Assembly (NCBI RefSeq): GCF_002803065.1
Contig: NZ_NNBL01000037.1
Span: forward strand, 1 to 64,000
Reading direction: 5' to 3'
From: Streptomyces sp. CB01635
Lineage (GTDB): Bacteria; Actinomycetota; Actinomycetes; Streptomycetales; Streptomycetaceae
DNA: 64,000 nucleotides
The position numbers and the translations under genes were made by a program. The first letter of the stretch is position 1. Every line of letters begins with the position of its first letter. The notes below the pieces were generated by a model that saw only the letters and a program-made list of their open reading frames with translations, was not told the DNA's origin and searched no databases. Shown here one piece after another: positions 16,355 to 23,938 of this stretch.

Positions 16355-16593
16355 CGGTACGTCTCCCCCGTCGCCGCGGACACCTGGGCGCCGCTCTCCG
16401 CTTCCGCCGTGCCCGGCGTGAGGATCCGCAGCGCCTCGGGCGCGCCGGGGAATCGGTCCTGCAGGGCGGCGACGGTGCCGGTGGCGCGGATCCGGTCATC
16501 GGCTGTGGCGATCGTCTCGGGCTCGGGGCCGGCGCCGTTCCGGCTGCCGGTGTGGGCGGCGCGGTGGAGGACGGGTGCGGTCTCGTCGATCAT
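16351..16593 (-). CDS. 80-residue hypothetical protein in the acylase operon
   Basis: A small protein with no recognised family. It begins MIDETAPVLHRAAHTG, has no membrane segment, no Cys, and contains a DDRIRATGTVAALQDRFPG block that looks folded. Its ATG overlaps the symporter stop by one base (TGATG) and its stop overlaps the acylase start as GTGA, so it is translationally coupled on both sides. That tight placement argues for a real gene working with the acylase, perhaps as a subunit or maturation factor (inference). Confidence 0.6.
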   Translation of the reverse strand: MIDETAPVLHRAAHTGSRNGAGPEPETIATADDRIRATGTVAALQDRFPGAPEALRILTPGTAEAESGAQVSAATGETYR

Positions 16594-18113
16594 CAGGACT
16601 CCTTCGCCGCGGCCGCCGAGGCGGCCGGGACAGTGGGCCGTCGCGGGGCGGGGGCGCTCGGGGCCGGTGTCACGCGGGTGACCGCGAACGTCACCACCAG
16701 GTTCGCGGCCAGCGCGATGATGCCGCCGTTGACCCCGTGCCACGGGTCGTTGTCAGTGGCCCACAGCCCCGTCATCACGGCGAGCCCGACGAGCATGCCG
16801 GAGATCCCGGCGCGGGCGGTCATTCGCCGCCAGAACAGGGAGAGCAGTACGACGGGCACGAGCTGGGCCAGGCCCTCGTAGGACAGGACGGACAGCTGGA
16901 CGAGCGTGTTGGGGTAGAAGAGGCTGCCGCCGAGCGCGACCAGGCCCGCGAGGACGCAGACCGCCTGCGAGCGGCGCTTGGTGCGCAGGTCGTGGTCGTC
17001 GGTGACGGCCGGCCGCGGGCGGCGCGGGTCGGCGCCGTTGCCGCCGCCGAGGACGGTCTTTCCCCACAGGGTGCCGATGGACAGCATGAAGACGCTCATC
17101 GGCACGATCGCCGACAGGGCGCCCGCGACGCCGATGACCGCCACGACGGGCGACGGCAGCGAGTCGGTGACCAGCTTGAACAGGGCGAGGTCGGGGTTGC
17201 CCAGGCCCGGCAGCACGAACAGCGCGGTGGCGCCGACCATCATCGGTACGAACAGGAGCAGCTGGTACCACGGCAGCAGCAGGGCGTTGCGCCGCAGCGT
17301 GTTGGGGCTCTTCGCGCTGAGGTAGCCGGCCACGGTGGTCGGGAAGATGGTGATGGTGACGGCGTTGAGGACGACGGTGCTCAGGAACCAGGCGGCGTTG
17401 CGCCCGCCGGACACGTGTCCGGGGAAGGTGAGCCACTCGGGCTTCTCGGTGACCATGCGCTGCATGAAGTCGGAGACTCCGCCGAGGTAGTGCATGGGGA
17501 TGTAGACCGCGAGGAAGACGACCGCGAGGATCACGAGTACGTCCTTGAGGGCGCTCACCCAGGCGGAGCCGCGCAGCCCCGACACGAGGATGAACACCTC
17601 GGCGACGACGAACGAGATGACGGCGGCGACGTGCAGGTCGACGCTCCCGTACGTCATCGCGTTGACGACGACGCCCATGCCCTGGATCTGCACCTGGATG
17701 TACGGCACGAGGAACACGGTCCCGACGACGGCGACGAGAATCCCCAACGGCCGTGAGCGGAAGCGGAATTCGGCGATATCGGCGATCGAGATGAGACTGT
17801 GCCGGGAGGCGTACGTCCACAGGGCGGGGCCCACTATGTAGGCGACGGCGAAGCCTACTGTGAGATAGGCGACGAGGTAGAGGATCGGGGCGCCGAAGGA
17901 GTACGACCAGCCGGCGGTCCCCAGGAACGAGAAGCTGGTGTACGTCTCGCCGGCCATCAGGAGCCAGATGAACATCACGCCGAGGCCGCGGCTGGACACC
18001 GACCACTCGGCGAGGCCCTTGGACCGGCCGCGCGCGCTGAGCAGGCCGATCAGGATGGTGGCGACCATGGCCAGGCCGAACACGGTCGTCGCGACGGCTG
18101 CGGAGCCGCTCAT
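16593..18113 (-). CDS. Sodium:solute symporter family protein
   Basis: A 506-residue integral membrane protein of the SSS family with about 13 hydrophobic segments. The region SRGLGVMFIWLLMAGETYTSFSFLGTAGW near residues 40-70 and the KDVLVILAVVFLAVYIPMHY segment near residue 195 are characteristic. It should import an organic solute driven by sodium. The preceding DUF3311 gene overlaps it by 4 nt; such a small partner is common for this branch of SSS carriers. The operon suggests the solute is the substrate of the acylase, deacylase and dehydrogenases. Confidence 0.9.
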   Translation of the reverse strand: MSGSAAVATTVFGLAMVATILIGLLSARGRSKGLAEWSVSSRGLGVMFIWLLMAGETYTSFSFLGTAGWSYSFGAPILYLVAYLTVGFAVAYIVGPALWTYASRHSLISIADIAEFRFRSRPLGILVAVVGTVFLVPYIQVQIQGMGVVVNAMTYGSVDLHVAAVISFVVAEVFILVSGLRGSAWVSALKDVLVILAVVFLAVYIPMHYLGGVSDFMQRMVTEKPEWLTFPGHVSGGRNAAWFLSTVVLNAVTITIFPTTVAGYLSAKSPNTLRRNALLLPWYQLLLFVPMMVGATALFVLPGLGNPDLALFKLVTDSLPSPVVAVIGVAGALSAIVPMSVFMLSIGTLWGKTVLGGGNGADPRRPRPAVTDDHDLRTKRRSQAVCVLAGLVALGGSLFYPNTLVQLSVLSYEGLAQLVPVVLLSLFWRRMTARAGISGMLVGLAVMTGLWATDNDPWHGVNGGIIALAANLVVTFAVTRVTPAPSAPAPRRPTVPAASAAAAKES

Positions 18114-18457
18114 CGGGTGCCTCCCTCGTCGACGGGGACGGGTTCGACGGCGCCGGTGCGGTACGCCGGGTCGAAGCGGGCGACCAGCCAGATGGCGACG
18201 GGGCTGACGACCGTGGCGGCGATGACCCAGGCCAGCAGGAACGGGACACCCAGGATGCGGGGTTCGATGCGGTTGGCGACGAAGGGCGCGGCGCCGTAGA
18301 GGACGACGGGCACGAGCAGCATCCAGAGGGAGCGGCGGGACTGGCCGCCGAGGGTGGGGAGTCCTTCGAGGGGGTCGGGCTCCGGGGAGTCGAGGAGGTC
18401 GGCCTCGCGCGGGTCCGGCTCCGGGGAGCGGCTGGCGGCCTCGTCTGTGGGGGACAT
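18110..18457 (-). CDS. DUF3311 family small membrane protein
   Basis: A 115-residue protein with an acidic, Pro-rich cytoplasmic N-terminus (about 45 residues with repeated SPEPDP units) and two transmembrane helices, WMLLVPVVLYGAAPFVAN and ILGVPFLLAWVIAATVV. DUF3311 proteins are encoded next to sodium:solute symporters and are presumed accessory subunits. The start at 18457 has AAGGAAG upstream and its stop overlaps the symporter start as ATGA. The N-terminal repeats are unusual for the family and may be strain-specific. Confidence 0.85.
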   Translation of the reverse strand: MSPTDEAASRSPEPDPREADLLDSPEPDPLEGLPTLGGQSRRSLWMLLVPVVLYGAAPFVANRIEPRILGVPFLLAWVIAATVVSPVAIWLVARFDPAYRTGAVEPVPVDEGGTR

Positions 18458-18489
18458 GAACTTCCTTGAGGGGGAAGGGTGGCGGATGT

Positions 18490-19278
18490 TCAGAGCGCGG
18501 GGTCGTAGCGGCCGTCGACCGCGGTCCAGCCGCCGTCGACGGTCAGGACGCTGCCGGTGACGTACGTCGACGCGTCGGAGACCAAGTACGCGACGGCACC
18601 GGCGAGTTCGTCGGCGCGAGCCCAGCGCCTGAGCGCGGAGGCCTGGGCGTAGGCGTCGTACCAGGCGGGGTCCGCGGCGATCTGGTCGGTGAGCGGGGTG
18701 CGGACGACGCCGGGGGCGACGGCGTTGAACCGCACGCCCCGTGGGCCCCATTCGGCGGCGGCGGTGCGCAGGAACTGGATGAGGCCGGCCTTCGACGCGG
18801 CGTACACGCTCTGGCCCGCCTCCACCTGGAATGCCCGCATGGAGGCGAAGCCGACGACGCTGCCGCGGCCGCGCTCCGCCATGCCGGGGGCGAAGGTCTG
18901 GACGAGGCTGACATAGGCCCGCAGGTTCAGGGCGATGACGCGGTCGAACTCGTCGAGCGTGTAGTCGGCGATACGTTTGCGGACGTTGGCGCCGACGGTG
19001 ACGACGAGCGCGTCGAGGGGGCCCCACACGTCGGCGGCGGCGCGGATCGCCTCGGGGTCGAGGACATCGAGGGCGTAGGCGGACGCGGTGCCGGACCGGA
19101 CCGCGTCCGCGCCGGCCAGGGCGACGGTCTGCTCGGCGCCCTTCTCGTCCCGGTCGGCGACCAGGACGTCGGCGCCCTGGGCGACGAGCGCGCGGACGGC
19201 CTCACGGCCGATGCCGCCCGCACCGCCGACGACCGCGACGCGCCTGCCGTCGAGCCGGAACAGATTCGCGTAGTCCAT
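18490..19278 (-). CDS. SDR family NAD(P)-dependent oxidoreductase
   Basis: A 262-residue classical short-chain dehydrogenase. The cofactor site is VAVVGGAGGIGREAVRAL at residues 13-30 with VADRDE after strand two, favouring NAD. The catalytic Tyr and Lys are in YAASKAGLIQFLR, preceded by GFASMRAFQ for the Ser region, and the C-terminus has the usual SDASTYVTGSVLTVDGGW. It follows the aldehyde dehydrogenase by 37 nt and precedes DUF3311 by 32 nt in the same operon. It probably oxidises an alcohol to the aldehyde used by the dehydrogenase. Confidence 0.9.
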   Translation of the reverse strand: MDYANLFRLDGRRVAVVGGAGGIGREAVRALVAQGADVLVADRDEKGAEQTVALAGADAVRSGTASAYALDVLDPEAIRAAADVWGPLDALVVTVGANVRKRIADYTLDEFDRVIALNLRAYVSLVQTFAPGMAERGRGSVVGFASMRAFQVEAGQSVYAASKAGLIQFLRTAAAEWGPRGVRFNAVAPGVVRTPLTDQIAADPAWYDAYAQASALRRWARADELAGAVAYLVSDASTYVTGSVLTVDGGWTAVDGRYDPAL

Positions 19279-19315
19279 GAAGTTCTGCTGCCTTTCTGTC
19301 TGCTGAGGTGATCCG

Positions 19316-20764
19316 TCAGGGGCGGATGACGGCCATCCGCGTGACCGTCAGCTCCTCGATGGCGAACCGTGGCCCCTCGCGTCCGGTGCCGGAGTCCTTG
19401 ACGCCTCCGTACGGGGCGATGTCGCTGCGGTAGCCGGGGACTTCGTTGATGACGACGCCGCCGACGTCGAGCGCGTCGACCGCGCGGAAGGCGGCGCCGA
19501 GGTCGCGGGTGTAGACCGCGGCGTGCAGCCCGTACCGGCTCGCGTTGACCAGGTCGTACGCGGCATCGAGGTCGGGGACGGCGCGCAGGCACACGACGGG
19601 GCCGAACACCTCCTCGTCCCAGGCGGGTTCGCCGTCGGGGACGTCCGCGAGCAGGGTCGGGGCGAGGCACCTCGTGCCGGTGCGCACCCCGCCCGCGACG
19701 ACCCGGGCACCGGCCGCCCTGGCCCGGCCGATCCAGTCCAGGACGCGCTCGGTGGCCGCTTCGTCGATGAGCGCGGAGACCCGGGTGCCGGCGTCGCGCG
19801 GGTCGCCGACCACGACGTCGGGCAGCCGTTCGGCGATCTTCTTCTCCAGGGCGCCGGCGATCTCCTCGACGGCGATGACCCGCTGGACCGAGATGCACGC
19901 CTGCCCGGACGCGTAGTAGCCGCCGCGGGCCACGGCGTCGGCGGCCGCGTCGAGGTCGGCGTCCGCCGCGACGACGAGCGCCGCGTTGGAGCCGAGTTCG
20001 AGGACGACCTTGCGGGGCGCCGCGTCGCGCGCGATGCGGTGCCCGACCGTGGCGGAGCCGGTGAAAGAGACCGCCGCGACGTCGGGATGCGTGGTGAGGG
20101 TGCGGCCCACCTCGGTGTCGCCGGTCACGAGCTGGACCGCTCCGGGCGGCGCGCCGGCCGCGGCGAGGCGCTCGCGGACGAGGTGGGTGAGCCAGAGGGT
20201 GGCGAGCGGGGTCGCCGGTGCGGGCTTCACGATCACTGGACAGCCTGCGGCGAGTGCCGGTGCGATCTTGTGGGAGGCGAGGAGTACGGGGTAGTTGAAG
20301 CCGGCGATGCCGACGACGACCCCGATGGGCCTGCGCATCCAGAACCCGAACATGCCGTCGCCGGAGGCCTGGAGGTCCAGCGGAACGGTCTCGCCGTGCA
20401 GGTGGGCCACCTCGTCGGCGGCGGCCCGCCAGGTCGCGGCGGCGCGCTGCATCTCGATGTCGCAGTCGACTCGCGGCTTCCCGGTCTCCAGGACGAGCAG
20501 CTCCGCCATCCGGGACGCGACGCCTTCCAGGTCGGCCGCGACACCGGCGAGCACGTCCCGCCGCACCCGCGCAGAGAGGGCCGCGACCTCCTTGCGGCGC
20601 CCGGCGGCGTGCTCGACGGCGCGCCGCGCGACGTCCACGTCGCCGACGGGCGCCGAAGCGAACTCGCTCCCGTCGTAAGGGAAGACGACGGGCTGTTGCG
20701 AAGGCGCGGGAACCCAGGTGTCCCCGACCGGCAGGCCCGTGGGCGCTTCTCGCTGATACGTCAT
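19316..20764 (-). CDS. Aldehyde dehydrogenase family protein
   Basis: A 482-residue NAD(P)-dependent aldehyde dehydrogenase. The cofactor region shows GIAGFNYPVLLASHKIAPAL and VSFTGSATVGHRIA; the catalytic Glu is in VVLELGSNAALVV and the catalytic Cys in SGQACISVQRV. The ELGSNA variant in place of ELGGKN places it with lactaldehyde or phosphonoacetaldehyde-type branches rather than betaine aldehyde enzymes. Start and M20 stop overlap as ATGA. In the operon it likely converts an aldehyde released or formed by the acylase and SDR steps. Confidence 0.9.
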   Translation of the reverse strand: MTYQREAPTGLPVGDTWVPAPSQQPVVFPYDGSEFASAPVGDVDVARRAVEHAAGRRKEVAALSARVRRDVLAGVAADLEGVASRMAELLVLETGKPRVDCDIEMQRAAATWRAAADEVAHLHGETVPLDLQASGDGMFGFWMRRPIGVVVGIAGFNYPVLLASHKIAPALAAGCPVIVKPAPATPLATLWLTHLVRERLAAAGAPPGAVQLVTGDTEVGRTLTTHPDVAAVSFTGSATVGHRIARDAAPRKVVLELGSNAALVVAADADLDAAADAVARGGYYASGQACISVQRVIAVEEIAGALEKKIAERLPDVVVGDPRDAGTRVSALIDEAATERVLDWIGRARAAGARVVAGGVRTGTRCLAPTLLADVPDGEPAWDEEVFGPVVCLRAVPDLDAAYDLVNASRYGLHAAVYTRDLGAAFRAVDALDVGGVVINEVPGYRSDIAPYGGVKDSGTGREGPRFAIEELTVTRMAVIRP

Positions 20765-21996
20765 CGCTCCGCACCCCCGTCCGTACGGGCGGTGAGGAAG
20801 GCTTGCGCGGCGGCCGCGTACACGCGCGTGTACTCGGCGATCTCGCGCACCTCGACGTACTCGTCGGCCTGGTGCGCGATCCATTTGCCGCCGGGGCCGT
20901 AGACGACGGTGGCGAGACCGGCGTCGCGGGTCAGGATCGTGCCGTCGGTGGTGCCGGGCACGGCTCCGAACGGTGGTGCCTCGCCGTGCACCTGGCGGTG
21001 TGCGTCCACGAGCGCGGTGACCACGGGGTGGTCCTCGGGGATCTCGATGGCGGGCCGGTCGTCGACGACGGTGACCTCGACGGACACCCCCACTCCGGAG
21101 GCCGCCCGCTGCGCGAACTCCTTGACACGCTCGATGAGTTCGGCATGGTCGGTGCCCGGGACGGTCCGTACGTCGATGCCGACGACGCCGTGCGCGGGGA
21201 TCACGTTGAGCTGGTCGGGGTCGCCGCCGAGCAGCACGGTCGGGGTGACGGTGACGCGGCCCGCGTGCGGATGCTCGCCGTAGCGCTCCTCGGCCCACTC
21301 CTGCACGGCGGCGAGCGCCTCGACGATGCGGGCGCCGGCGACGATCGGGCTTCTGCCCTCCTGCGGCATGGCACCGTGGGCCATCACGCCGTGCAGGTCG
21401 AGACGGAGGCGGATCCCGCCGCGCGCCGAGGTGCACACCTCGTAGCCCTCGGGCTCGCAGACGATGACGCCGTCCACCTCGCGGGCGAGCGGTGACGCGG
21501 CGAACGCCTTCGCGCCGAGCATCAGCCCCTCCTCGTCGCAGAGCACGCCGACGACGATCCGGCCGGGGAAGGGCCCGGCCAGCTGAAGGGCTCGGACCCC
21601 GTAGATCATGGCGGCGACACCGGACTTCATGTCGGCCGAGCCGCGGCCCCAGAGCTTTCCGTCGCGGATCTCGGCGCCGTACGGATCGACGGTCCAGTCG
21701 GCCGTGTCGCCCTCGGTGACGACATCGATGTGCCCCTCGAACATCAGCGTGGGGCCGTCCCCGCCGCCGCCCTCGACCACCGCGACGGTGTTGGGCCGCC
21801 CGGGGACGACCTCCACCACCTCGTACTTCCACCCGAACTCCGTGAAGAGCCGCTGGAGGAGGTCGGCCGCGGGGCGCTCCACCTCGGTGGCTCCCGCGGC
21901 GTTGACGGTGCGCAGCCGGACGAGTTCCTGGGTGAGGGCGACCGCGGCCGCGGCGTCGGTCACGGGCACGGGCAGGGCTGTTGGGCGGGAACGCAT
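20761..21996 (-). CDS. M20 family metallo-deacylase/peptidase (ArgE/DapE-like)
   Basis: A 411-residue zinc hydrolase of the M20 family, which removes acyl groups from N-acyl amino acids or cleaves small peptides. Metal ligands are visible in MFEGHIDVV (His and Asp), GRGSADMKSG (bridging Asp) and CDEEGLM (Glu pair). A dimerisation lid domain follows (GIRLRLDLHGVMAHGAMPQEG), with the late His region at GTTDGTILTR. The start at 21996 has GGAGG 5 nt upstream. It is the first gene of the seven-gene operon, reading away from the GntR regulator. Confidence 0.9.
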   Translation of the reverse strand: MRSRPTALPVPVTDAAAAVALTQELVRLRTVNAAGATEVERPAADLLQRLFTEFGWKYEVVEVVPGRPNTVAVVEGGGGDGPTLMFEGHIDVVTEGDTADWTVDPYGAEIRDGKLWGRGSADMKSGVAAMIYGVRALQLAGPFPGRIVVGVLCDEEGLMLGAKAFAASPLAREVDGVIVCEPEGYEVCTSARGGIRLRLDLHGVMAHGAMPQEGRSPIVAGARIVEALAAVQEWAEERYGEHPHAGRVTVTPTVLLGGDPDQLNVIPAHGVVGIDVRTVPGTDHAELIERVKEFAQRAASGVGVSVEVTVVDDRPAIEIPEDHPVVTALVDAHRQVHGEAPPFGAVPGTTDGTILTRDAGLATVVYGPGGKWIAHQADEYVEVREIAEYTRVYAAAAQAFLTARTDGGAER

Positions 21997-22032
21997 CGCA
22001 CCTCCAAGTCGGGGCGGCCACGAGGCCAGTCG

Positions 22033-22047
22033 ACTGGTCAGACCAGT
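22033..22047. promoter_or_regulatory. GntR/FadR-type operator
   Basis: ACTGGTC-A-GACCAGT is a perfect 15-bp palindrome in the gap between the divergent M20 operon and the GntR gene. Its core TGGTCAGACCA is of the TGGTnnnACCA type bound by FadR-subfamily regulators. It lies 37 nt upstream of the M20 start and 93 nt upstream of the regulator start, where operon repression is expected. Confidence 0.8.
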
Positions 22048-22139
22048 TGATTTCCCGTACTCTGCCCCCACGTTCACGCCCGGGTCAATGGCCGGATCAT
22101 GGATTCACTCCGGCGCAACGGCCCGACACGGAGAGGCAC

Positions 22140-22919
22140 ATGGCGCCCGACGACGATCTCTTCCAGCCGGTGAAGCCGGTCCGCGCCTATCAGCGGGTGG
22201 CCCAGCAGATCGAGGAGCGCATCCTCAGCGGCGACCTGCCGCCCGGCTCCCGGCTCCCGGCGGAGCGCGAACTCGTCGTGCGCTTCGACGTCGGCCGCTC
22301 GACGGTTCGCGAGGCGCTGCGCGTGCTCCAGTCGGCGGGCCTGATCCGCTCACGCCCGGGCGACCCGCTGGGCGCCGAGGTCCTCGGTGTCTCCCCGGAC
22401 AACCTCAGCCAGGCCCTGAGCCGCCTGACCCGTTCCCGTATCGCCTCGCTCGGCGAACTGGTGCAGTTCCGCATGGTGCTCGACGCGGAGAGCAACCGCC
22501 TCGCCGCGCGCCTGCACACCCCCGACGACCTGGCCCGCATGCGGGAGCAGATCGACCGGATGGAGCGCCTCGGCGAGTCGTCGACGGGAAACCTGCACGC
22601 CTTCAGCGAGGCGGACGCCCTCTTCCACCGGGCCATCGCCGAGGCGAGCGGCAACTCGCTGCTCGGCCTGTGCGCCCGCGCGGTGCACGAGGCGGTGGTC
22701 GGGGTCATCGAGGAGAAGATCGCGGGCGCCACGGACGCCGCCGCCTGGATGGAGCGCTCGATCACCCACCACCGGCAGGTGCTCGACGCGATCAGCTCGG
22801 GCGACGCGCCGCGCGCGGCCCGGCTCGGCCGCGAGGCGCTGTACGAGTACTACGCCGACCATGTGGAGCCGGAGACGCGGCGGTTGCTCGCGGCGGCCGT
22901 GGAGGATCCTTCGGAGTAG
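22140..22919 (+). CDS. GntR family transcriptional regulator, FadR subfamily
   Basis: A 259-residue regulator. The N-terminal winged helix (residues about 14-82) has IEERILSGDLPPGSRLPAERELVVRFDVGRSTVREALRVLQSAGL, the classic GntR signature, and the rest is an all-helical FCD ligand-binding domain with metal-type His residues (FHRAIAEASGN, SITHHRQVLDAI). The start at 22140 has GGAGAGG close upstream. It is divergent from the acylase operon with a perfect palindrome between them and is the obvious candidate regulator. The ligand is probably a carboxylate produced by the pathway (inference). Confidence 0.92.
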   Translation: MAPDDDLFQPVKPVRAYQRVAQQIEERILSGDLPPGSRLPAERELVVRFDVGRSTVREALRVLQSAGLIRSRPGDPLGAEVLGVSPDNLSQALSRLTRSRIASLGELVQFRMVLDAESNRLAARLHTPDDLARMREQIDRMERLGESSTGNLHAFSEADALFHRAIAEASGNSLLGLCARAVHEAVVGVIEEKIAGATDAAAWMERSITHHRQVLDAISSGDAPRAARLGREALYEYYADHVEPETRRLLAAAVEDPSE

Positions 22920-22929
22920 CGACTGACGC

Positions 22930-23038
22930 GGGCCGCCGCTGGAGACCTTCAGCCCGGAGCAATGACTACCACGGGCCACCGCTCGAGACCTTCAGCCCGG
23001 AGCAACGACTACCACGGGCCACCGCCGGAGGCCTTCAG
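22930..23038. repeat. 43-bp tandem repeat, two and a half copies
   Basis: Units start at 22930, 22973 and 23016 with a 43-bp period; the first two differ at only a few positions and the third stops after about 23 bp. Each contains GAGACCTTCAGCCCGGAGCA. The repeat lies between convergent genes and includes the last codons and stop of the short DUF305 gene, so the array looks like duplication of that gene's 3' end. Confidence 0.85.
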
Positions 23039-23257
23039 GAGGGACTCCATCAGCGCGATCTCGGCCTGCTGGCCCGCGACCATGGTGCGGGCCAGGCGTT
23101 CGACGGCTACCGGGGCCCCGTGTCCCGCGACGGCCCTCGCCATGTGCACTCCCCCGCGGTGATGCGCGATCATCAGCCACAGGAAGACCTCGTCGGCCCG
23201 CTTCCCGCGCGCGCCGCGCAGGGTGTCCAGCTCAGCGCGGCTCGCCGTGCCGGGCAT
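23009..23257 (-). CDS. Half-length DUF305 protein
   Basis: An 82-residue protein equal to the C-terminal half of DUF305: FLWLMIAHHRGGVHMARAV carries the conserved HH metal-type motif and QQAEIALMESLL closes the domain. Full-length DUF305 proteins have two such halves and usually a signal peptide or lipobox; here the first half and any export signal are missing. ATG at 23257 has GGAGGG 7 nt upstream, so it may be expressed, but it could also be a relic. Its 3' end is duplicated in tandem. A full-length DUF305 lipoprotein lies at 31766. Confidence 0.55.
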   Translation of the reverse strand: MPGTASRAELDTLRGARGKRADEVFLWLMIAHHRGGVHMARAVAGHGAPVAVERLARTMVAGQQAEIALMESLLKASGGGPW

Positions 23258-23410
23258 CAGGACGCCCTCCCTGCGGTTCTCCGCGCTGGGTGGTGGCATG
23301 CCTGTCTCGTCGCCGCACGTGAGGAGGAGCGGAGCCGGCTCAACGCGAGTCAGGGAGGTCGTATCAAGACGTTCGAGTGAAATCCCAAGCCATTGTGAAA
23401 AGGGCCGGGA

Positions 23411-23938
23411 TCAGGCGCGCGGACCACCCGGACGGCCTTCGAGCTGACCGAGCAACTCGCCCAGCAGCACACTGAGTTGACCCTGCCCGGCGCCGCCGAG
23501 GCCGGAAAGGACCGTTTTCTCGTACGCGAGCTGGTCGGGCAGCAGCGCGTCGACGAGGTCGCGGCCGGCGTCGGTCAGGCTGAGGTGGGAGACGCGCCGG
23601 TCGCGGGTGTCGCCGCGCCGGCCGACCAGACCGCGCTCCTGGAGCTGTTTGAGCCGCTTGGTGACGGCGGCGCCCGAGGAGAACGTCTCCCGGGAGAGGT
23701 CACCCGGGGTGAGTTCGTGGCCGGTACGGCGCAGCGCGCCGAGCAGGTCGAACTCGGCGCGGGTCAGCCCGGCGCGGCGCAGCGGGGCGTCCTCGGCCTG
23801 CTGGAGGAGGGCGGCGCAGCGGTTGATCCGCCCGATGACCTCCATGGGCCCGGTGTCGATGTCGGGGTGGACGGTCTGCCACTGCTGCACCACTGCTGCG
23901 ACGGTGTCGTCCGCCGCCCTGCCGTTCCGTGTCGTCAT
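23411..23938 (-). CDS. MarR family transcriptional regulator
   Basis: A 175-residue regulator with the MarR winged helix: LTRAEFDLLGALRRTG, recognition region SSGAAVTKRLKQLQERGLVGRR, and wing DTRDRRVSHLSLTDAGRDLV. Its start overlaps the stop of the FUSC gene by 4 nt (ATGA), so it is the second gene of that operon. MarR proteins of this kind usually repress the adjacent transporter in response to phenolic or other small molecules. An AT-rich dyad before the FUSC gene is the likely operator. Confidence 0.9.
   Translation of the reverse strand: MTTRNGRAADDTVAAVVQQWQTVHPDIDTGPMEVIGRINRCAALLQQAEDAPLRRAGLTRAEFDLLGALRRTGHELTPGDLSRETFSSGAAVTKRLKQLQERGLVGRRGDTRDRRVSHLSLTDAGRDLVDALLPDQLAYEKTVLSGLGGAGQGQLSVLLGELLGQLEGRPGGPRA

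Noticed and set aside
22930..23038. A CRISPR array
   Set aside because: The 43-bp units are directly joined, with no unique spacers and no cas genes nearby.
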